Shown: positions 8,804 to 18,077 of the stretch, one piece after another
Position numbering within the stretch: the stretch's first letter is position 1
How the letters are laid out: every line of letters starts with the position of its first letter
Assembly: GCF_026283945.1 (NCBI RefSeq)
Contig: NZ_JAPDPC010000001.1
Span: forward strand, 1,364,001 to 1,428,000
Length of the DNA stretch: 64,000 nucleotides
Source of the DNA: Dyella humicola
GTDB taxonomy: Bacteria > Pseudomonadota > Gammaproteobacteria > Xanthomonadales > Rhodanobacteraceae
Reading direction: 5' to 3'
Notes under the pieces: model-generated
Database searches by the model: none
Told to the model about the DNA's origin: nothing
Seen by the model: only the letters and a program-made list of their open reading frames with translations
Made by a program: the position numbers and the translations under genes

Positions 8804-11608
8804 ATGACGACGGGTGAGCTGGGTTTGCGGCCGCGCCGCATGGCGGTGCTGGTGGCGATGGCACTTGGCCTGGGCGCCTGTGGTGGGGGTGGCGGTAACA
8901 GTCCGGTGAAGACGGTATCGACACCGCCGTCGACGCCACCGGCTACCGCGGTACAGCCGCCCATCGATGCCCAGCTCAGCCTCACCAACACCTATTCGGC
9001 GCACGCCGCGGGCTACACCGGCGCCGGTGTCACCATCGGCATCGTCGACTCCGGCGTCATGGCGAGCCACCCGGCCCTGGCCGGACGCGTGGTGAAGGAG
9101 CTGACCTATGTCAATCCGAACACCAATAACCTCAGCGTTGATGATGTATCCGGCCACGGCACGTATGTAGCGCAGATCGCCGCGGGTGCGGCGTTTGCGC
9201 AGTTCCCGGGCGGCATCGCGCCGGGTGCCGATATCGTGTCGGCGCGCATCATTGACGACAATGCGCCCGATGATAACGGCTCGACCACGCCGACCCCGGT
9301 GACTTCGTCGGATGCCATTCCGCTCGGCCAGGTCAACGCCGACCTGATCGCCAATGGCGTGAAGGTGATGAACAACTCCTGGGGCGGCGTCAGCTGGAGT
9401 TCTACCGACACGGTCACTACGCAAGGCTTCCATGATGCCTACAACACTTTCATCAATTCATGGGGTGGGCTGGTGGTGTTTGCTGCCGGCAATGATTCGC
9501 AAGCCAATCCCAGTACCATCGCGGCGTTGCCCAGCCTGGCTCCCGATCTGGAGAAGGGCTGGCTGACCGTCGTTGCGTTGAACAGCAATAGCCCCACGCA
9601 GTTGGCCAGCTATTCCAACAAGTGCGGTATCGCGATGAACTACTGCCTGGCGGCGCCAGGCAATGTCATCGCCACCGGCAAGAACGACACCGCCACCAAT
9701 GCCTCCTACTGGATTGTCGAAGGCACCTCGCTGGCGGCTCCGCAGGTATCGGGCGCAGCTGCATTGGTATGGCAGGCCTACCCGTATTTCAGCAACGACC
9801 TGGTGCGACAGACTCTGCTAGGCACCGCCGATCCCCTGGGTGGCTCACAGCCCAACACGACCTTCGGTTATGGCGGACTGGATGTCGGCAAGGCCGTGAA
9901 CGGGCCGGAACTGTTCAACTGGGGCGACGTCACGGTCAACTTCAGCGGCACCTCCAGCTGGAACAACCCCATCTCGGGCGCCGGCGGGCTGATCAAGCAG
10001 GGCCCCGGGACGCTGACGCTGACCCAGCCCTCGACCTATACGGGATTGACCCAGGTACAAGGCGGCATGCTGGTGGCCAATTCGCTGGCAGCCAATGTCA
10101 GCATTGGGGCACAAGGCGTGCTGAGCACGACGCCGAGCATTGGCGGTTCGGTGACCAACGCGGGTGTGCTGGCGGTGACCACCAGCGACACCATGGTGGC
10201 GGGTAACTACACCCAGCAGGGCGCAGGTCGACTCGCCGTGGCGCTGGGTTCCGCCTTGCGGGTCACCGGTACGGCGACGCTTGGCGGTGGTGACCTGTTT
10301 GTCCTCGGCATTAAACAGGGCTATTTCGCCAACCTGCATACCGACGTGTTGACGGCTGTCGGCGGCATCAACGGCACGTTCTCGGCGCTGAACGAGGCGC
10401 CGGGCGTACTGCTCACAGCGTCGCTCAACTACAGCGCCACCGATGCCTGGTTGAACGTAAGTCAGGTGCAGGCGAGCGCGGTGCAGGGCATGGCCTATAC
10501 GCCGGCCTCGTTCGGGGCGGCCCAGCGGGTGGATGGCGCCTTCACCCAGATCAACACGCAGGTCGGGCAAGGCAGCGCAGGCAGCGGCGGGGCGATTCCT
10601 ACGAACTTCATCAGTGGCGCGGCGAACCTGCAGCAGACTGCGACGACCAGCGCGCTGCAGCAGTCGCTGTCGAGTCTCTCCGGCCAGTTGCACGCGGCCA
10701 GTGCGGCGATGACGTTCGATGCCATCGATGCCGGTACGCGTGCGCTGTCCAACCGTTTTGATCAGCTCGCTGATGTCACGTCGGTGGGCGGCTGGACCCA
10801 GTCGCTGGGTGATTACGGCAGCATGAGCCGCAGCGGGTATAGCAACGTGGGCTATGACCTGAATGGCTGGATGGTGGGACAGGATCGTCGCTTCGGCAGC
10901 AACGGTGTAGTGGGTTTCGCGGTCAGCCAGAGCCAGGATCTCGGGAGGCTCGACGAATTCGCCGACCAGGGTCAGAGTCGCGCCGTCGAAGGCATGCTCT
11001 ATGGCGGCATCAGCCAAAACCAGTGGTACGCGATGGGCCGGTTCGGCGTAGGCAGTTACCGCGAAGACATGCGTCGACACGTGGAACTGGGCAGCGATGT
11101 CGAGAGCGTGGCCAGCGACACCAATGGCCGCTACCGCATCGCCTATGGTGAAAGCGGCTACCGCATGTCGCTCGGTGGCGTTCACTTCACCCCTTACGTC
11201 AATCTGCAATACGCGAATATCGAAACCGATGGTTTCAACGAGCTGGGCGGTGATGGTTTTGGCCTCAAGGCAAATGCGCAAACAGTGCAGCGCTGGCAGG
11301 CCGGTGCCGGTTTGCGTGCCGGCAGCGATTGGGCGCTTGCTGGCGGCGGTCATCTGAGTCTTCAGGGGCACGTGTTGTGGCAGCGTGCCTTCAGTATGAG
11401 TGGTGACCAGATCAACGCCAGTTTTGCCGTGCTCAACCAATGGGCGCCGCTAGGCGGCATCGGTTTGTCCCGCTATGGCGGCGATGCCGGGCTGAGCCTG
11501 GATTGGGCGATGACGGCGCGCTCCACGCTGTCGTTCGGCGTCGATCAGTACGTGGCCCAGCATGATCGCGGGAAGATGAGTACGCTGAATTATCGGTTGG
11601 GGTTCTGA
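8804..11608 (+). CDS. Subtilisin-like (S8) serine protease autotransporter with lipobox
   Basis: A 934-residue protein from ATG 8804, which has GGGGG upstream; the longer open frame runs back over the thiolase gene and is rejected. The signal peptide ends in a lipobox (LGLGAC, Cys 26) followed by a Gly run and a Pro/Thr linker. The S8 catalytic triad is complete: Asp 82 (IVDSGV), His 118 (SGHGTYVA) and Ser 309 (EGTSLAAPQ). A passenger-associated beta-helix stretch lies near residue 400 (GAGGLIKQGPGTLTL). The last 270 residues form an autotransporter beta-barrel ending in LNYRLGF. Secretion to the cell surface by the type V route is expected. Confidence 0.9.
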   Translation: MTTGELGLRPRRMAVLVAMALGLGACGGGGGNSPVKTVSTPPSTPPATAVQPPIDAQLSLTNTYSAHAAGYTGAGVTIGIVDSGVMASHPALAGRVVKELTYVNPNTNNLSVDDVSGHGTYVAQIAAGAAFAQFPGGIAPGADIVSARIIDDNAPDDNGSTTPTPVTSSDAIPLGQVNADLIANGVKVMNNSWGGVSWSSTDTVTTQGFHDAYNTFINSWGGLVVFAAGNDSQANPSTIAALPSLAPDLEKGWLTVVALNSNSPTQLASYSNKCGIAMNYCLAAPGNVIATGKNDTATNASYWIVEGTSLAAPQVSGAAALVWQAYPYFSNDLVRQTLLGTADPLGGSQPNTTFGYGGLDVGKAVNGPELFNWGDVTVNFSGTSSWNNPISGAGGLIKQGPGTLTLTQPSTYTGLTQVQGGMLVANSLAANVSIGAQGVLSTTPSIGGSVTNAGVLAVTTSDTMVAGNYTQQGAGRLAVALGSALRVTGTATLGGGDLFVLGIKQGYFANLHTDVLTAVGGINGTFSALNEAPGVLLTASLNYSATDAWLNVSQVQASAVQGMAYTPASFGAAQRVDGAFTQINTQVGQGSAGSGGAIPTNFISGAANLQQTATTSALQQSLSSLSGQLHAASAAMTFDAIDAGTRALSNRFDQLADVTSVGGWTQSLGDYGSMSRSGYSNVGYDLNGWMVGQDRRFGSNGVVGFAVSQSQDLGRLDEFADQGQSRAVEGMLYGGISQNQWYAMGRFGVGSYREDMRRHVELGSDVESVASDTNGRYRIAYGESGYRMSLGGVHFTPYVNLQYANIETDGFNELGGDGFGLKANAQTVQRWQAGAGLRAGSDWALAGGGHLSLQGHVLWQRAFSMSGDQINASFAVLNQWAPLGGIGLSRYGGDAGLSLDWAMTARSTLSFGVDQYVAQHDRGKMSTLNYRLGF

Positions 11609-11611
11609 CGC

Positions 11612-11660
11612 TTCGCTTTTCCCTCCCCCCTTCGGGTCGCCCAGAGGGGAGAGGAAGCAA
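11612..11660. terminator. Inverted repeat between convergent genes
   Basis: A pyrimidine tract (TTCCCTCCCC region, 11620-11630) and a matching purine tract (GGGGAGAGGAA, 11645-11657) can form an imperfect stem between the convergent autotransporter and dehydrogenase genes. It probably acts as a bidirectional terminator; pairing is not perfect. Confidence 0.35.
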
Positions 11661-11665
11661 GGACG

Positions 11666-12823
11666 TTACGCCTTGCCGTGGAACAGCTCGCGACCGATCA
11701 GCATGCGGCGAATTTCGTTGGTGCCGGCGCCGATCTCGTAGAGCTTGGCGTCGCGCAGCAGGCGACCGGCGGGGAACTCGTTGATATAGCCATTGCCGCC
11801 CAGCGCCTGGATCGCTTCCAGCGCCACCTTCACCGCATTCTGCGAGGCGTTGAGCAGGCAGGCGGCGGGATCGATGCGCGATTTCACGTGGCTGTCGAAC
11901 TGCTGCGCGACCATGTAGGCAAAGCCACGCGACGACTGCAGCGCCGTGTACATGTCCGCCACCTTGCCCTGCATCAGGCCGAACGTGCCGATCGGCGCGT
12001 TGAACTGCTTGCGCTCGCGCACGTATGGCAGGGTGATATCCATCGCCGCCTGCATCAGGCCGATCGGACCACCCGACAGCACCAGGCGCTCGGTATCCAG
12101 GCCGCTCATCAGCACGCGTACGCCTTCGTTGACTTCACCAACGATGTTTTCGGCCGGAATCTCGCAATCTTCGAACACCAGCTCGCAGGTATTGGAGCCG
12201 CGCATGCCGAGCTTGTCCAGCTTCTGCGCGGTGCTGAAGCCCTTCATGCCTTTTTCGATGATGAACGCCGTCATGCAGCGACTGCCGGCCGGGCGCGGCG
12301 CGGTGCGCATGTACACCAGCAGCACATCGGCGTCGGGGCCGTTGGTGATCCACATCTTGGAGCCGTTGGCGACCCAGACGTCACCTTTCTTCTCGGCCTT
12401 GCAGCTCATCGATCCGACCACGTCGGAGCCGGCGCCGGGTTCGCTCATCGCCAGCGCGCCCACGTACTCGCCCGAGCACAGTTTGGGAATGTACTTGCGA
12501 CGCTGCGCTTCGTTGCCGTTGTGGAAGATGTTCTGCACGCAGAGGTTGGAGTGCGCGCCGTAGGAAAGACCTACCGAACCTGATGCACGCGAGATTTCCT
12601 CCATCGCCACCAGGTGCGCGAGGAAACCCATGCCGGAGCCGCCGTACGCTTCGGGAATGGTGACGCCAAGCAGGCCCATCTCGCCGAACTTGCGCCACAG
12701 GTCCACGGGAAACAGGTTCTCGCGATCGATGTGATCGGCACGCGGGGCAATCTCCTTCTCTGCGAAGGCATGCACGCTTTCGCGTAGCAGATCGATATCT
12801 TCACCGAGAGGAAACGGGCGCAT
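11666..12823 (-). CDS. ivd: Isovaleryl-CoA dehydrogenase
   Basis: A 385-residue acyl-CoA dehydrogenase. It oxidises isovaleryl-CoA to 3-methylcrotonyl-CoA with FAD, passing electrons to ETF. Domains run in the usual order: N-terminal helical, middle beta ([20 protein letters not shown]), C-terminal helical. The catalytic Glu is in the isovaleryl-specific position, within [13 protein letters not shown] near residue 245, and the family signature [19 protein letters not shown] follows. It makes the substrate of MCC, encoded nearby on the same strand but not in one operon. Confidence 0.93.
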   Translation of the reverse strand: MRPFPLGEDIDLLRESVHAFAEKEIAPRADHIDRENLFPVDLWRKFGEMGLLGVTIPEAYGGSGMGFLAHLVAMEEISRASGSVGLSYGAHSNLCVQNIFHNGNEAQRRKYIPKLCSGEYVGALAMSEPGAGSDVVGSMSCKAEKKGDVWVANGSKMWITNGPDADVLLVYMRTAPRPAGSRCMTAFIIEKGMKGFSTAQKLDKLGMRGSNTCELVFEDCEIPAENIVGEVNEGVRVLMSGLDTERLVLSGGPIGLMQAAMDITLPYVRERKQFNAPIGTFGLMQGKVADMYTALQSSRGFAYMVAQQFDSHVKSRIDPAACLLNASQNAVKVALEAIQALGGNGYINEFPAGRLLRDAKLYEIGAGTNEIRRMLIGRELFHGKA

Positions 12824-13020
12824 CGCAAACTCCGGCCTGGGGATAGGGTGGGAACGAAATGGTAGCGCAGTAAGCTCTCGGAGCTTTGGCGCAGCGCATC
12901 ACGGGCAGGCCGGCGGCGGCACGACGCGTCGGGGGATGCGTGTCACGGGCTGCTTCCGCCCCGTGCACGAGGACGCCTCACGGGTCGGTGACAGGCTGCG
13001 TTCCTGCCGGCCGCGCGCCG

Positions 13021-13464
13021 TCATTCCACCTTGGCGAGGTTGCCCTTCAGCTGTACGCCGGACATCAGGAAGCCGACATGGCATTCGTAGGTCTGGCTGT
13101 CGCTGTACTCGACGTTGTCGTAGTTGCTGACGATGCCCACGACCGCATTGGCCCCAGCCGCCTTGGCCTGGTCCTGCAGGCTGATCAGCACCGATTGCAG
13201 CACCCACGCGCAAGTCACGGGATCCTTCTTGCCGAATGCATTCGTCTTGCGACTGACTTCGGCGTTTTCTTTCAGAACGTTCAGCTTGCCGCTCGGCTGG
13301 GTGCCGGCGAAATAGAACTTCACGCTACCGTCGAGCTTGCCGCTCTTCTGTCCTTCGGCGAGCGCCTGCTCGATTGGTAGATGCACCACGCGGTCGGCTG
13401 CCATGCTGGCAACCGGCACGGCCATCATCAACAGGGCGCTCAGGCTTAGGTGTTTTGCTTTCAT
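13021..13464 (-). CDS. Secreted small protein with YbjQ-like motif
   Basis: A 147-residue protein from the ATG at 13464, chosen because it begins a signal peptide (MKAKHLSLSALLMMAVPVAS, cleavage after ASMAA). The mature part contains AAGANAVVGIVS, a motif shared with the YbjQ/DUF74 fold, and two Cys (TCAWV, YECHV) that could form a disulfide. Relatives in Xanthomonas carry the misleading label excinuclease ATPase subunit; no ATPase motif is present here. Function unknown, probably periplasmic. It lies just downstream of the pigment operon. Confidence 0.7.
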   Translation of the reverse strand: MKAKHLSLSALLMMAVPVASMAADRVVHLPIEQALAEGQKSGKLDGSVKFYFAGTQPSGKLNVLKENAEVSRKTNAFGKKDPVTCAWVLQSVLISLQDQAKAAGANAVVGIVSNYDNVEYSDSQTYECHVGFLMSGVQLKGNLAKVE

Positions 13465-13560
13465 GCGATGGATCTCCTGGTGTGCAAGGAACAGCAAGTC
13501 ATCAGTGAAGAGCAGCGGGAGATGGTCATGACATGCTGCCATCCCTGCCGTGCAACAGCT

Positions 13561-14289
13561 TCAGCACAGGCCACCATTCACCGCCAGCACCTGGCGCGTG
13601 ATGTAGCCGGCCTCCGCGCTCAGCAAGAACTGCACGGCGGCAGCGACGTCGTCGGGCGAGCCCATGCGCTGCATCGGAATCATCGCGAGGATTTCGTCCA
13701 GCGGCAGTTCCGCATCGAGCATGTCGGTGTCGATCAGGCCGGGCGCGACGCAGTTGACGGTGATCCTGCGTTTGGCCAGTTCGACCGCCAATGCCTTGGC
13801 GGCACCGATCACGCCAGCCTTGGATGCGCTGTAATTCACCTGGCCGCGGTTGCCGATCAGGCCCGATACCGAGGTGATGCAGACGATGCGGCCTGCAGCG
13901 CGGCGACGGATCATCGGCATGATCAAGGGATGCAGCACGTTGTAGAAGCCGTCCAGATTAGTGCGCAGCACCTGGTCCCAATCGTCACCGCTGAGGGCAG
14001 GAAACGCGCCGTCACGGGTGAGGCCGGCATTGCAGACCACGCCGTAGTAGGCGCCATGGTCCGCGACATCCTGTTCCAGCGCGATGGCGCAGGCGGCGCG
14101 GTCGGCGATGTCGAACTGCAGCACGCGCGCCTGTCGACCCAGCGCCTGGATGCTGTTCTGCACGGCCTCCGCTTCGTCGCGGCGAGAGCGGCAATGCAGC
14201 ACCAGATCGTAGCCAGCCGCAGCCAGGCGCAAGGCGATGGCGCGGCCGATGCCGCGACTGGAGCCGGTGACCAGGATGGTCTCAGACAT
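13561..14289 (-). CDS. 3-oxoacyl-ACP reductase (FabG-like) of the aryl-polyene operon
   Basis: A 242-residue SDR ketoreductase. NADPH motif VTGSSRGIGRA at the N-terminus, NAG motif (CNAGLTRDG), catalytic Ser (CITSVSGLIG) and Tyr-x3-Lys (NYSASKAG) are all present. It reduces the 3-keto group of the growing polyene on ACP. Last gene of the operon; its ATG overlaps the dehydratase stop by 8 bp. It corresponds in role to the ApeQ ketoreductase of aryl-polyene systems. Confidence 0.9.
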   Translation of the reverse strand: MSETILVTGSSRGIGRAIALRLAAAGYDLVLHCRSRRDEAEAVQNSIQALGRQARVLQFDIADRAACAIALEQDVADHGAYYGVVCNAGLTRDGAFPALSGDDWDQVLRTNLDGFYNVLHPLIMPMIRRRAAGRIVCITSVSGLIGNRGQVNYSASKAGVIGAAKALAVELAKRRITVNCVAPGLIDTDMLDAELPLDEILAMIPMQRMGSPDDVAAAVQFLLSAEAGYITRQVLAVNGGLC

Positions 14290-14725
14290 GGTGGAGTTCC
14301 TCTGCATCCGGTGGACTGAAAACGGTAAGTCGTGCCTCAGCGCGCACGCCCGGCGCGTCGATACGGCAGGCGAATACCCCCATGCCTGCTTCGTCATGGA
14401 AGTGACGCAAGGCTTCGATGCGCAGTTCGCTGCCGGCGGGAAACGCGTCGGCCGTCGCATGGTAATGCCGCGTGCCGAGCAGGAAGCCGAGACGTATCGG
14501 CGCGCCGGCCGCCAACGCATGACAGCCGGCCCAGGCGGCGATGGCCTGGGCCATCAGTTCGAGCCCGGCCCAAGCGGGCAGGCTGCCATCGTCGGCCACG
14601 AAGGGTTCGCCAGCGCGTACGCGGCGGGTGCAGACAATTCTCTCGGCTTCGCATGCCTCGACCTGGTCGAGCAGGATCATGGCATCGGCATGCGGCAGCA
14701 CCTCGGCCATCGCCCACCGGCTCAC
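14282..14725 (-). CDS. Hotdog-fold 3-hydroxyacyl-ACP dehydratase (ApeP-type)
   Basis: A 147-residue single-hotdog protein. The segment LPHADAMILLDQVEACEAE near the N-terminus carries the catalytic His of the ApeP-like dehydratase family, and WAGLELMAQAIAAWAG is the central helix. It removes water from 3-hydroxyacyl-ACP to make the conjugated double bonds. Start and stop overlap both neighbours (4 and 8 bp). The operon also holds a second, ApeI-type dehydratase, as in other aryl-polyene clusters. Confidence 0.85.
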   Translation of the reverse strand: MSRWAMAEVLPHADAMILLDQVEACEAERIVCTRRVRAGEPFVADDGSLPAWAGLELMAQAIAAWAGCHALAAGAPIRLGFLLGTRHYHATADAFPAGSELRIEALRHFHDEAGMGVFACRIDAPGVRAEARLTVFSPPDAEELHHV

Positions 14726-15912
14726 CTCGCGTCGCCCAGGATCAGGCAGGCGTTATTGCCGCCGAAAGCGAAGGCATTGCTCATCAGGTGGCGCTTGCCG
14801 CCAGCAGGCAGATGGTCGCCGACGCCGGTGAAAGCCAGCGCGGGCAAGGCCGGATCCGCTTCGCCGTCCCATACGTGGGGCGGCAGGCGCCGCTCGGCGC
14901 GTGTATCGCTGAGGCTCAGCCAGCAGAATGCGGCTTCCAGCGCGCCGGCCGCGCCCAGCGTGTGCCCGGTCATCGACTTGGTCGATGAGCAGGGCAGGCC
15001 CGCTGCGAAGACCGCCCTGACGGCCTGACTTTCCATCGCATCGTTGTGCTCGGTCGCCGTGCCATGCAGGTTGAGGTAGTCGATCTGGCCGGCGTCCAGG
15101 CCGGCGTCACGCAGAGCGTCACGCATGGCTTGTTGCGCGCCCAGACCCTGCGGATCCGGCGAGGACATATGGTACGCGTCGCTGCTGGCGCCGCCGCCCA
15201 GGAGCTCGACCGGGCCAGGCTCGCGCGTCACCAGGAACAGCGCGGCCGCCTCGCCGATATTGATGCCGCGCCGGTGGCGCGAGAACGGCTGGCAGCGCGC
15301 CACGTCCAGGGCCTCCAGTGCATGAAAGCCGTTGATCGGCAGACCCGCCAAGGTATCGGCGCCGCCGCACAGCACGGCGTCACACAGGCCCAGGCGAAGC
15401 AGTCGTCGCGCGCTCAGCAGCGCGCGGGCGCCTGACGTGCAGGCAGTGGAAATGCCGTAGCAGGGACCGGCCACATCCAGCCATTCGGCAAGACATTCGG
15501 CCGGCGCGCCCAGTTCCTGGTGGGCGTAGCGGTAGTCCGGCGGCCAGGCGCCGTCGCGGCGATAGCCGGCGATGCCGTGGCAGGCTTCATCGATGCCGGT
15601 CGTGCTGGTGCCAATGATGACGGCGACGCGTTCGCTGCCGTAACGGGCGATGGCAGCGCGAATCGGCGCCTCGATCTCCTGTGCGGCGGCCAGCAGCAGG
15701 CGGTTGTTGCGATTATCGCGATGACGGGCCAGGGCGGCCGGGATGGCAGGCAGGTCGATGCGCGCGGCGGCCAGCGGCAGACTGCCCTGTGGCAGCCGGC
15801 CCGATTGCGGACGGATGCCGCTGTCATCGCCGGTAAACAACGCTTCGGCGACGGCGGCCTTGCCGGCACCGAGCGTGCAGACCACGCCGAGTTCGTTGAG
15901 GTAGGTTTTCAT
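14722..15912 (-). CDS. Beta-ketoacyl-ACP synthase (ketosynthase C)
   Basis: A 396-residue thiolase-fold ketosynthase starting at the ATG at 15912, which overlaps the upstream stop by 4 bp. The Cys-His-His active site is intact: STACTSGARA, NLHGTATEHND and KSMTGHTLGAAGA. It extends the polyene chain with malonyl-ACP. It is grouped with the dehydratase and reductase, the same order as KS-ApeP-ApeQ in Escherichia coli type aryl-polyene clusters. One of three ketosynthases in the operon. Confidence 0.9.
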   Translation of the reverse strand: MKTYLNELGVVCTLGAGKAAVAEALFTGDDSGIRPQSGRLPQGSLPLAAARIDLPAIPAALARHRDNRNNRLLLAAAQEIEAPIRAAIARYGSERVAVIIGTSTTGIDEACHGIAGYRRDGAWPPDYRYAHQELGAPAECLAEWLDVAGPCYGISTACTSGARALLSARRLLRLGLCDAVLCGGADTLAGLPINGFHALEALDVARCQPFSRHRRGINIGEAAALFLVTREPGPVELLGGGASSDAYHMSSPDPQGLGAQQAMRDALRDAGLDAGQIDYLNLHGTATEHNDAMESQAVRAVFAAGLPCSSTKSMTGHTLGAAGALEAAFCWLSLSDTRAERRLPPHVWDGEADPALPALAFTGVGDHLPAGGKRHLMSNAFAFGGNNACLILGDAR

Positions 15913-16631
15913 GTGCTCGCGAGCGGTTTGCGCGCCGCCACGTTGACCAGGGTTTCCTCGCGCTGCCCGGGCGGCGGTGGCGCGCGCAGGCCCCAGCGTT
16001 CCAGCAAGCCGAAATCGCTGGAGCGGCTCCACCACAGATAGGGCAGGGATACATGCCGCGGCTCGATCTCGAAACCCTGTCCACGCAACATGGCAAGGTA
16101 TTCGTCGGCACTCTTCTGCACCTCCATCGGATGGCGGAAGAACCAGCGGATCACCCAGCTATCGATATACGCCTTGGTCGACTCGGCGAACAGCAGCAGG
16201 CCGCCGGGCTTCAGCACGCGCCAGAACTCGGCGAGCGCGCGCTCCTGCTCCACCAGATGGTGAAAGGTCTGGTGACAGAACACGATGTCGGCGCTGGCAT
16301 CAGGCAGCTGGATCTGTGCGCAGTCGGCGGCAAGCAGGGTCGCCTCGATGCCTTCACGTTGCGCCTCCGCGTGCGCCAGCGCCAGGCTGTGCGGATCGGC
16401 GTCCAGACCGATCAAGCGGTCAGGCTGGAACGCGTCGCGCAGCAGGCGGAATGATCGCCCCTGACCGCAGCCGACGTCGAGCAGGGTGCCGCCGTGCGGC
16501 AACGGCTCGCCGATCAGGCGTTTCAAATCGTTGATCGCGACGCGCAGCACGTGATGCTGCCAGGTCTGCGTGCGCAGGAACTGAAAGCCGAGACGGGTTT
16601 CTTTCACATACGTTGGGCTGGCGTAAGTCAT
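15909..16631 (-). CDS. SAM-dependent methyltransferase of the pigment operon
   Basis: A 240-residue class I methyltransferase. Motif I is clear (LLDVGCGQGRSFRLL, residues about 50-64), followed by the acidic motif (IGLDADPHSLA) and VFCHQTFHHLVEQ. The C-terminal 100 residues hold an aromatic, amphipathic region (WVIRWFFRHPMEV) that may contact membrane or lipid. In this setting it probably methylates the aryl head group or a carboxyl of the polyene; the actual target is inference. Overlaps both neighbours by 4 bp. Confidence 0.85.
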   Translation of the reverse strand: MTYASPTYVKETRLGFQFLRTQTWQHHVLRVAINDLKRLIGEPLPHGGTLLDVGCGQGRSFRLLRDAFQPDRLIGLDADPHSLALAHAEAQREGIEATLLAADCAQIQLPDASADIVFCHQTFHHLVEQERALAEFWRVLKPGGLLLFAESTKAYIDSWVIRWFFRHPMEVQKSADEYLAMLRGQGFEIEPRHVSLPYLWWSRSSDFGLLERWGLRAPPPPGQREETLVNVAARKPLAST

Positions 16632-17119
16632 GCGTGGCGGGTCCGCGCGGCGTCGTCGGCCGTAGCCGTCGACAAGGAGAGGGGATCGGCGTCAAGCGTC
16701 GCCAGGCGACGCTCGACGATATCGGTGAAGACGCGCGGTGACAGCAGCTGCATCTCGCCCGCAGTCGTTACGGCGACCTGGATGGTGCTGGCGCGCGTGA
16801 CGCGCTCGCCGGTCTGTGCGTCGCTCAACAGATAATGCAGCTTGAGCCGGTTGTGCCACTCGATCAGTTCGGCGCGCACACGCAGCCGTTGGCCGAAACG
16901 AGCGGCGCGTACATAGCGCAGCTGCAAATCGATCACCGGCCATACGTAGCCGGCGGCCTTCATTTGCACGTAGTTGTGGCCGATCTCGTCAAGCAGCGCG
17001 CAGCGTGCCATTTCAAGGTACTTCACGTAATGGCCATGCCAGACCACGTCCATCGAGTCGACGTCGAAGAACGGCACCTGCACTTCGATGTCCGTGCCCA
17101 GCACGCCTCTAGTGCGCAT
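16628..17119 (-). CDS. Acyl-CoA/ACP thioesterase, 4-hydroxybenzoyl-CoA type
   Basis: A 163-residue hotdog thioesterase starting at the ATG at 17119, inside the end of the preceding gene. The signature FDVDSMDVVWHGHYVKYLEMAR includes the Asp of the 4HBT family active site. It should release or edit acyl chains from ACP. Thioesterases of this type occur in most aryl-polyene clusters. ATG 17134 is a possible longer start but would overlap the neighbour more. Confidence 0.85.
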   Translation of the reverse strand: MRTRGVLGTDIEVQVPFFDVDSMDVVWHGHYVKYLEMARCALLDEIGHNYVQMKAAGYVWPVIDLQLRYVRAARFGQRLRVRAELIEWHNRLKLHYLLSDAQTGERVTRASTIQVAVTTAGEMQLLSPRVFTDIVERRLATLDADPLSLSTATADDAARTRHA

Positions 17120-18077
17120 CGTCGGTCTGTGCATTCGGTGTCTGCCAGTAGGGGTAGAAGTTGAACCATTGCAGCGGCGCTTCGAGGCAGCGCCGGGCCA
17201 GCCGCTCGGCATAGCCTTGCACCCAGCCGCGGATCGCCTCGTCGCGTTGTCCGCGCTGCCAGGTGGGTGCCTCGAGGAAGCGCTCCAGGTGGATGCGGTA
17301 ACGCCCGTCGACCTTCAGGCAGCAAATCAGATTGACCGGGCAGCGCAGCAGCCCGGCCATCAACCACGGGCCTTGCGGGAACGGCGCGGGGTGTCCAAGA
17401 AAATCGACGGTGACGCAGCGTCCACCATGCAGGGGCACGCGATCGCCGGCGATCGCCAGCCATTCGCCCCGCTCGATGCGCTGCGAGAGATCCATCATCA
17501 GCGCGGTGTCGAGGTCGCTGACCTGGATCAGGCGCAAACGCTGCTCGCCGGCTTCGCCAAGCAGGCGGTTGAAGCGGTCGACATGCCGATTGTGCACCAG
17601 CACGTTAAGCGGTACCTGGTCGCCGAGTTCGGCCATCGCGCGGCTGACATCCTGGTTGCCCATATGCGTGCACACCAGGATCTGGCCGCGGCCGCTATGC
17701 CGGCTCGCCAGCAATTGCGTACGCACGCCGTCGGGATCGTTCAGCTCCACCTGTTCCAGTCGCAGCTTGCCGTTCCATACGTCCAGCCGGTCCAGCAGGT
17801 ACTCAGCGAAGGCCATATGCTGGTCGAACACGCTACGCAGGCGAGGGCGCAAGTGGTCGTTGCCACTCCATGCCGCCAGGCGCGACTGGTATTGCCGCGC
17901 GGCCTGGCGCGTGCGAGCGCTAAAGATGAAGAAGTACGCCACGATCAGATAGAGCAGCGGCGACAGCGCGCGTCGCCCAAGGTGTCTGGCGGCCGCTGCC
18001 GTGAGCTTCATGAGAACGAAGCTGCCGCGCTCCTTCTGCGCCGCCCAGTGACGTTCATGCGCGAGCGGTTTAGTCAT
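17109..18077 (-). CDS. LpxL/HtrB-like acyltransferase
   Basis: A 322-residue membrane acyltransferase from ATG 18077, which overlaps the dehydratase stop by 8 bp. An N-terminal membrane helix (SPLLYLIVAYFFIFSA) precedes the HX4D catalytic motif (CTHMGNQDVSR) near residue 130. The body resembles lipid A late acyltransferases. In aryl-polyene clusters such enzymes attach the polyene to a lipid carrier; in E. coli this domain is fused to the glycosyltransferase, while here the two are separate genes. Confidence 0.85.
   Translation of the reverse strand: MTKPLAHERHWAAQKERGSFVLMKLTAAAARHLGRRALSPLLYLIVAYFFIFSARTRQAARQYQSRLAAWSGNDHLRPRLRSVFDQHMAFAEYLLDRLDVWNGKLRLEQVELNDPDGVRTQLLASRHSGRGQILVCTHMGNQDVSRAMAELGDQVPLNVLVHNRHVDRFNRLLGEAGEQRLRLIQVSDLDTALMMDLSQRIERGEWLAIAGDRVPLHGGRCVTVDFLGHPAPFPQGPWLMAGLLRCPVNLICCLKVDGRYRIHLERFLEAPTWQRGQRDEAIRGWVQGYAERLARRCLEAPLQWFNFYPYWQTPNAQTDDAH

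Noticed and set aside
9845-11440. Minus-strand open frame of 531 codons
   Set aside because: Antisense to the autotransporter, no recognisable domain.
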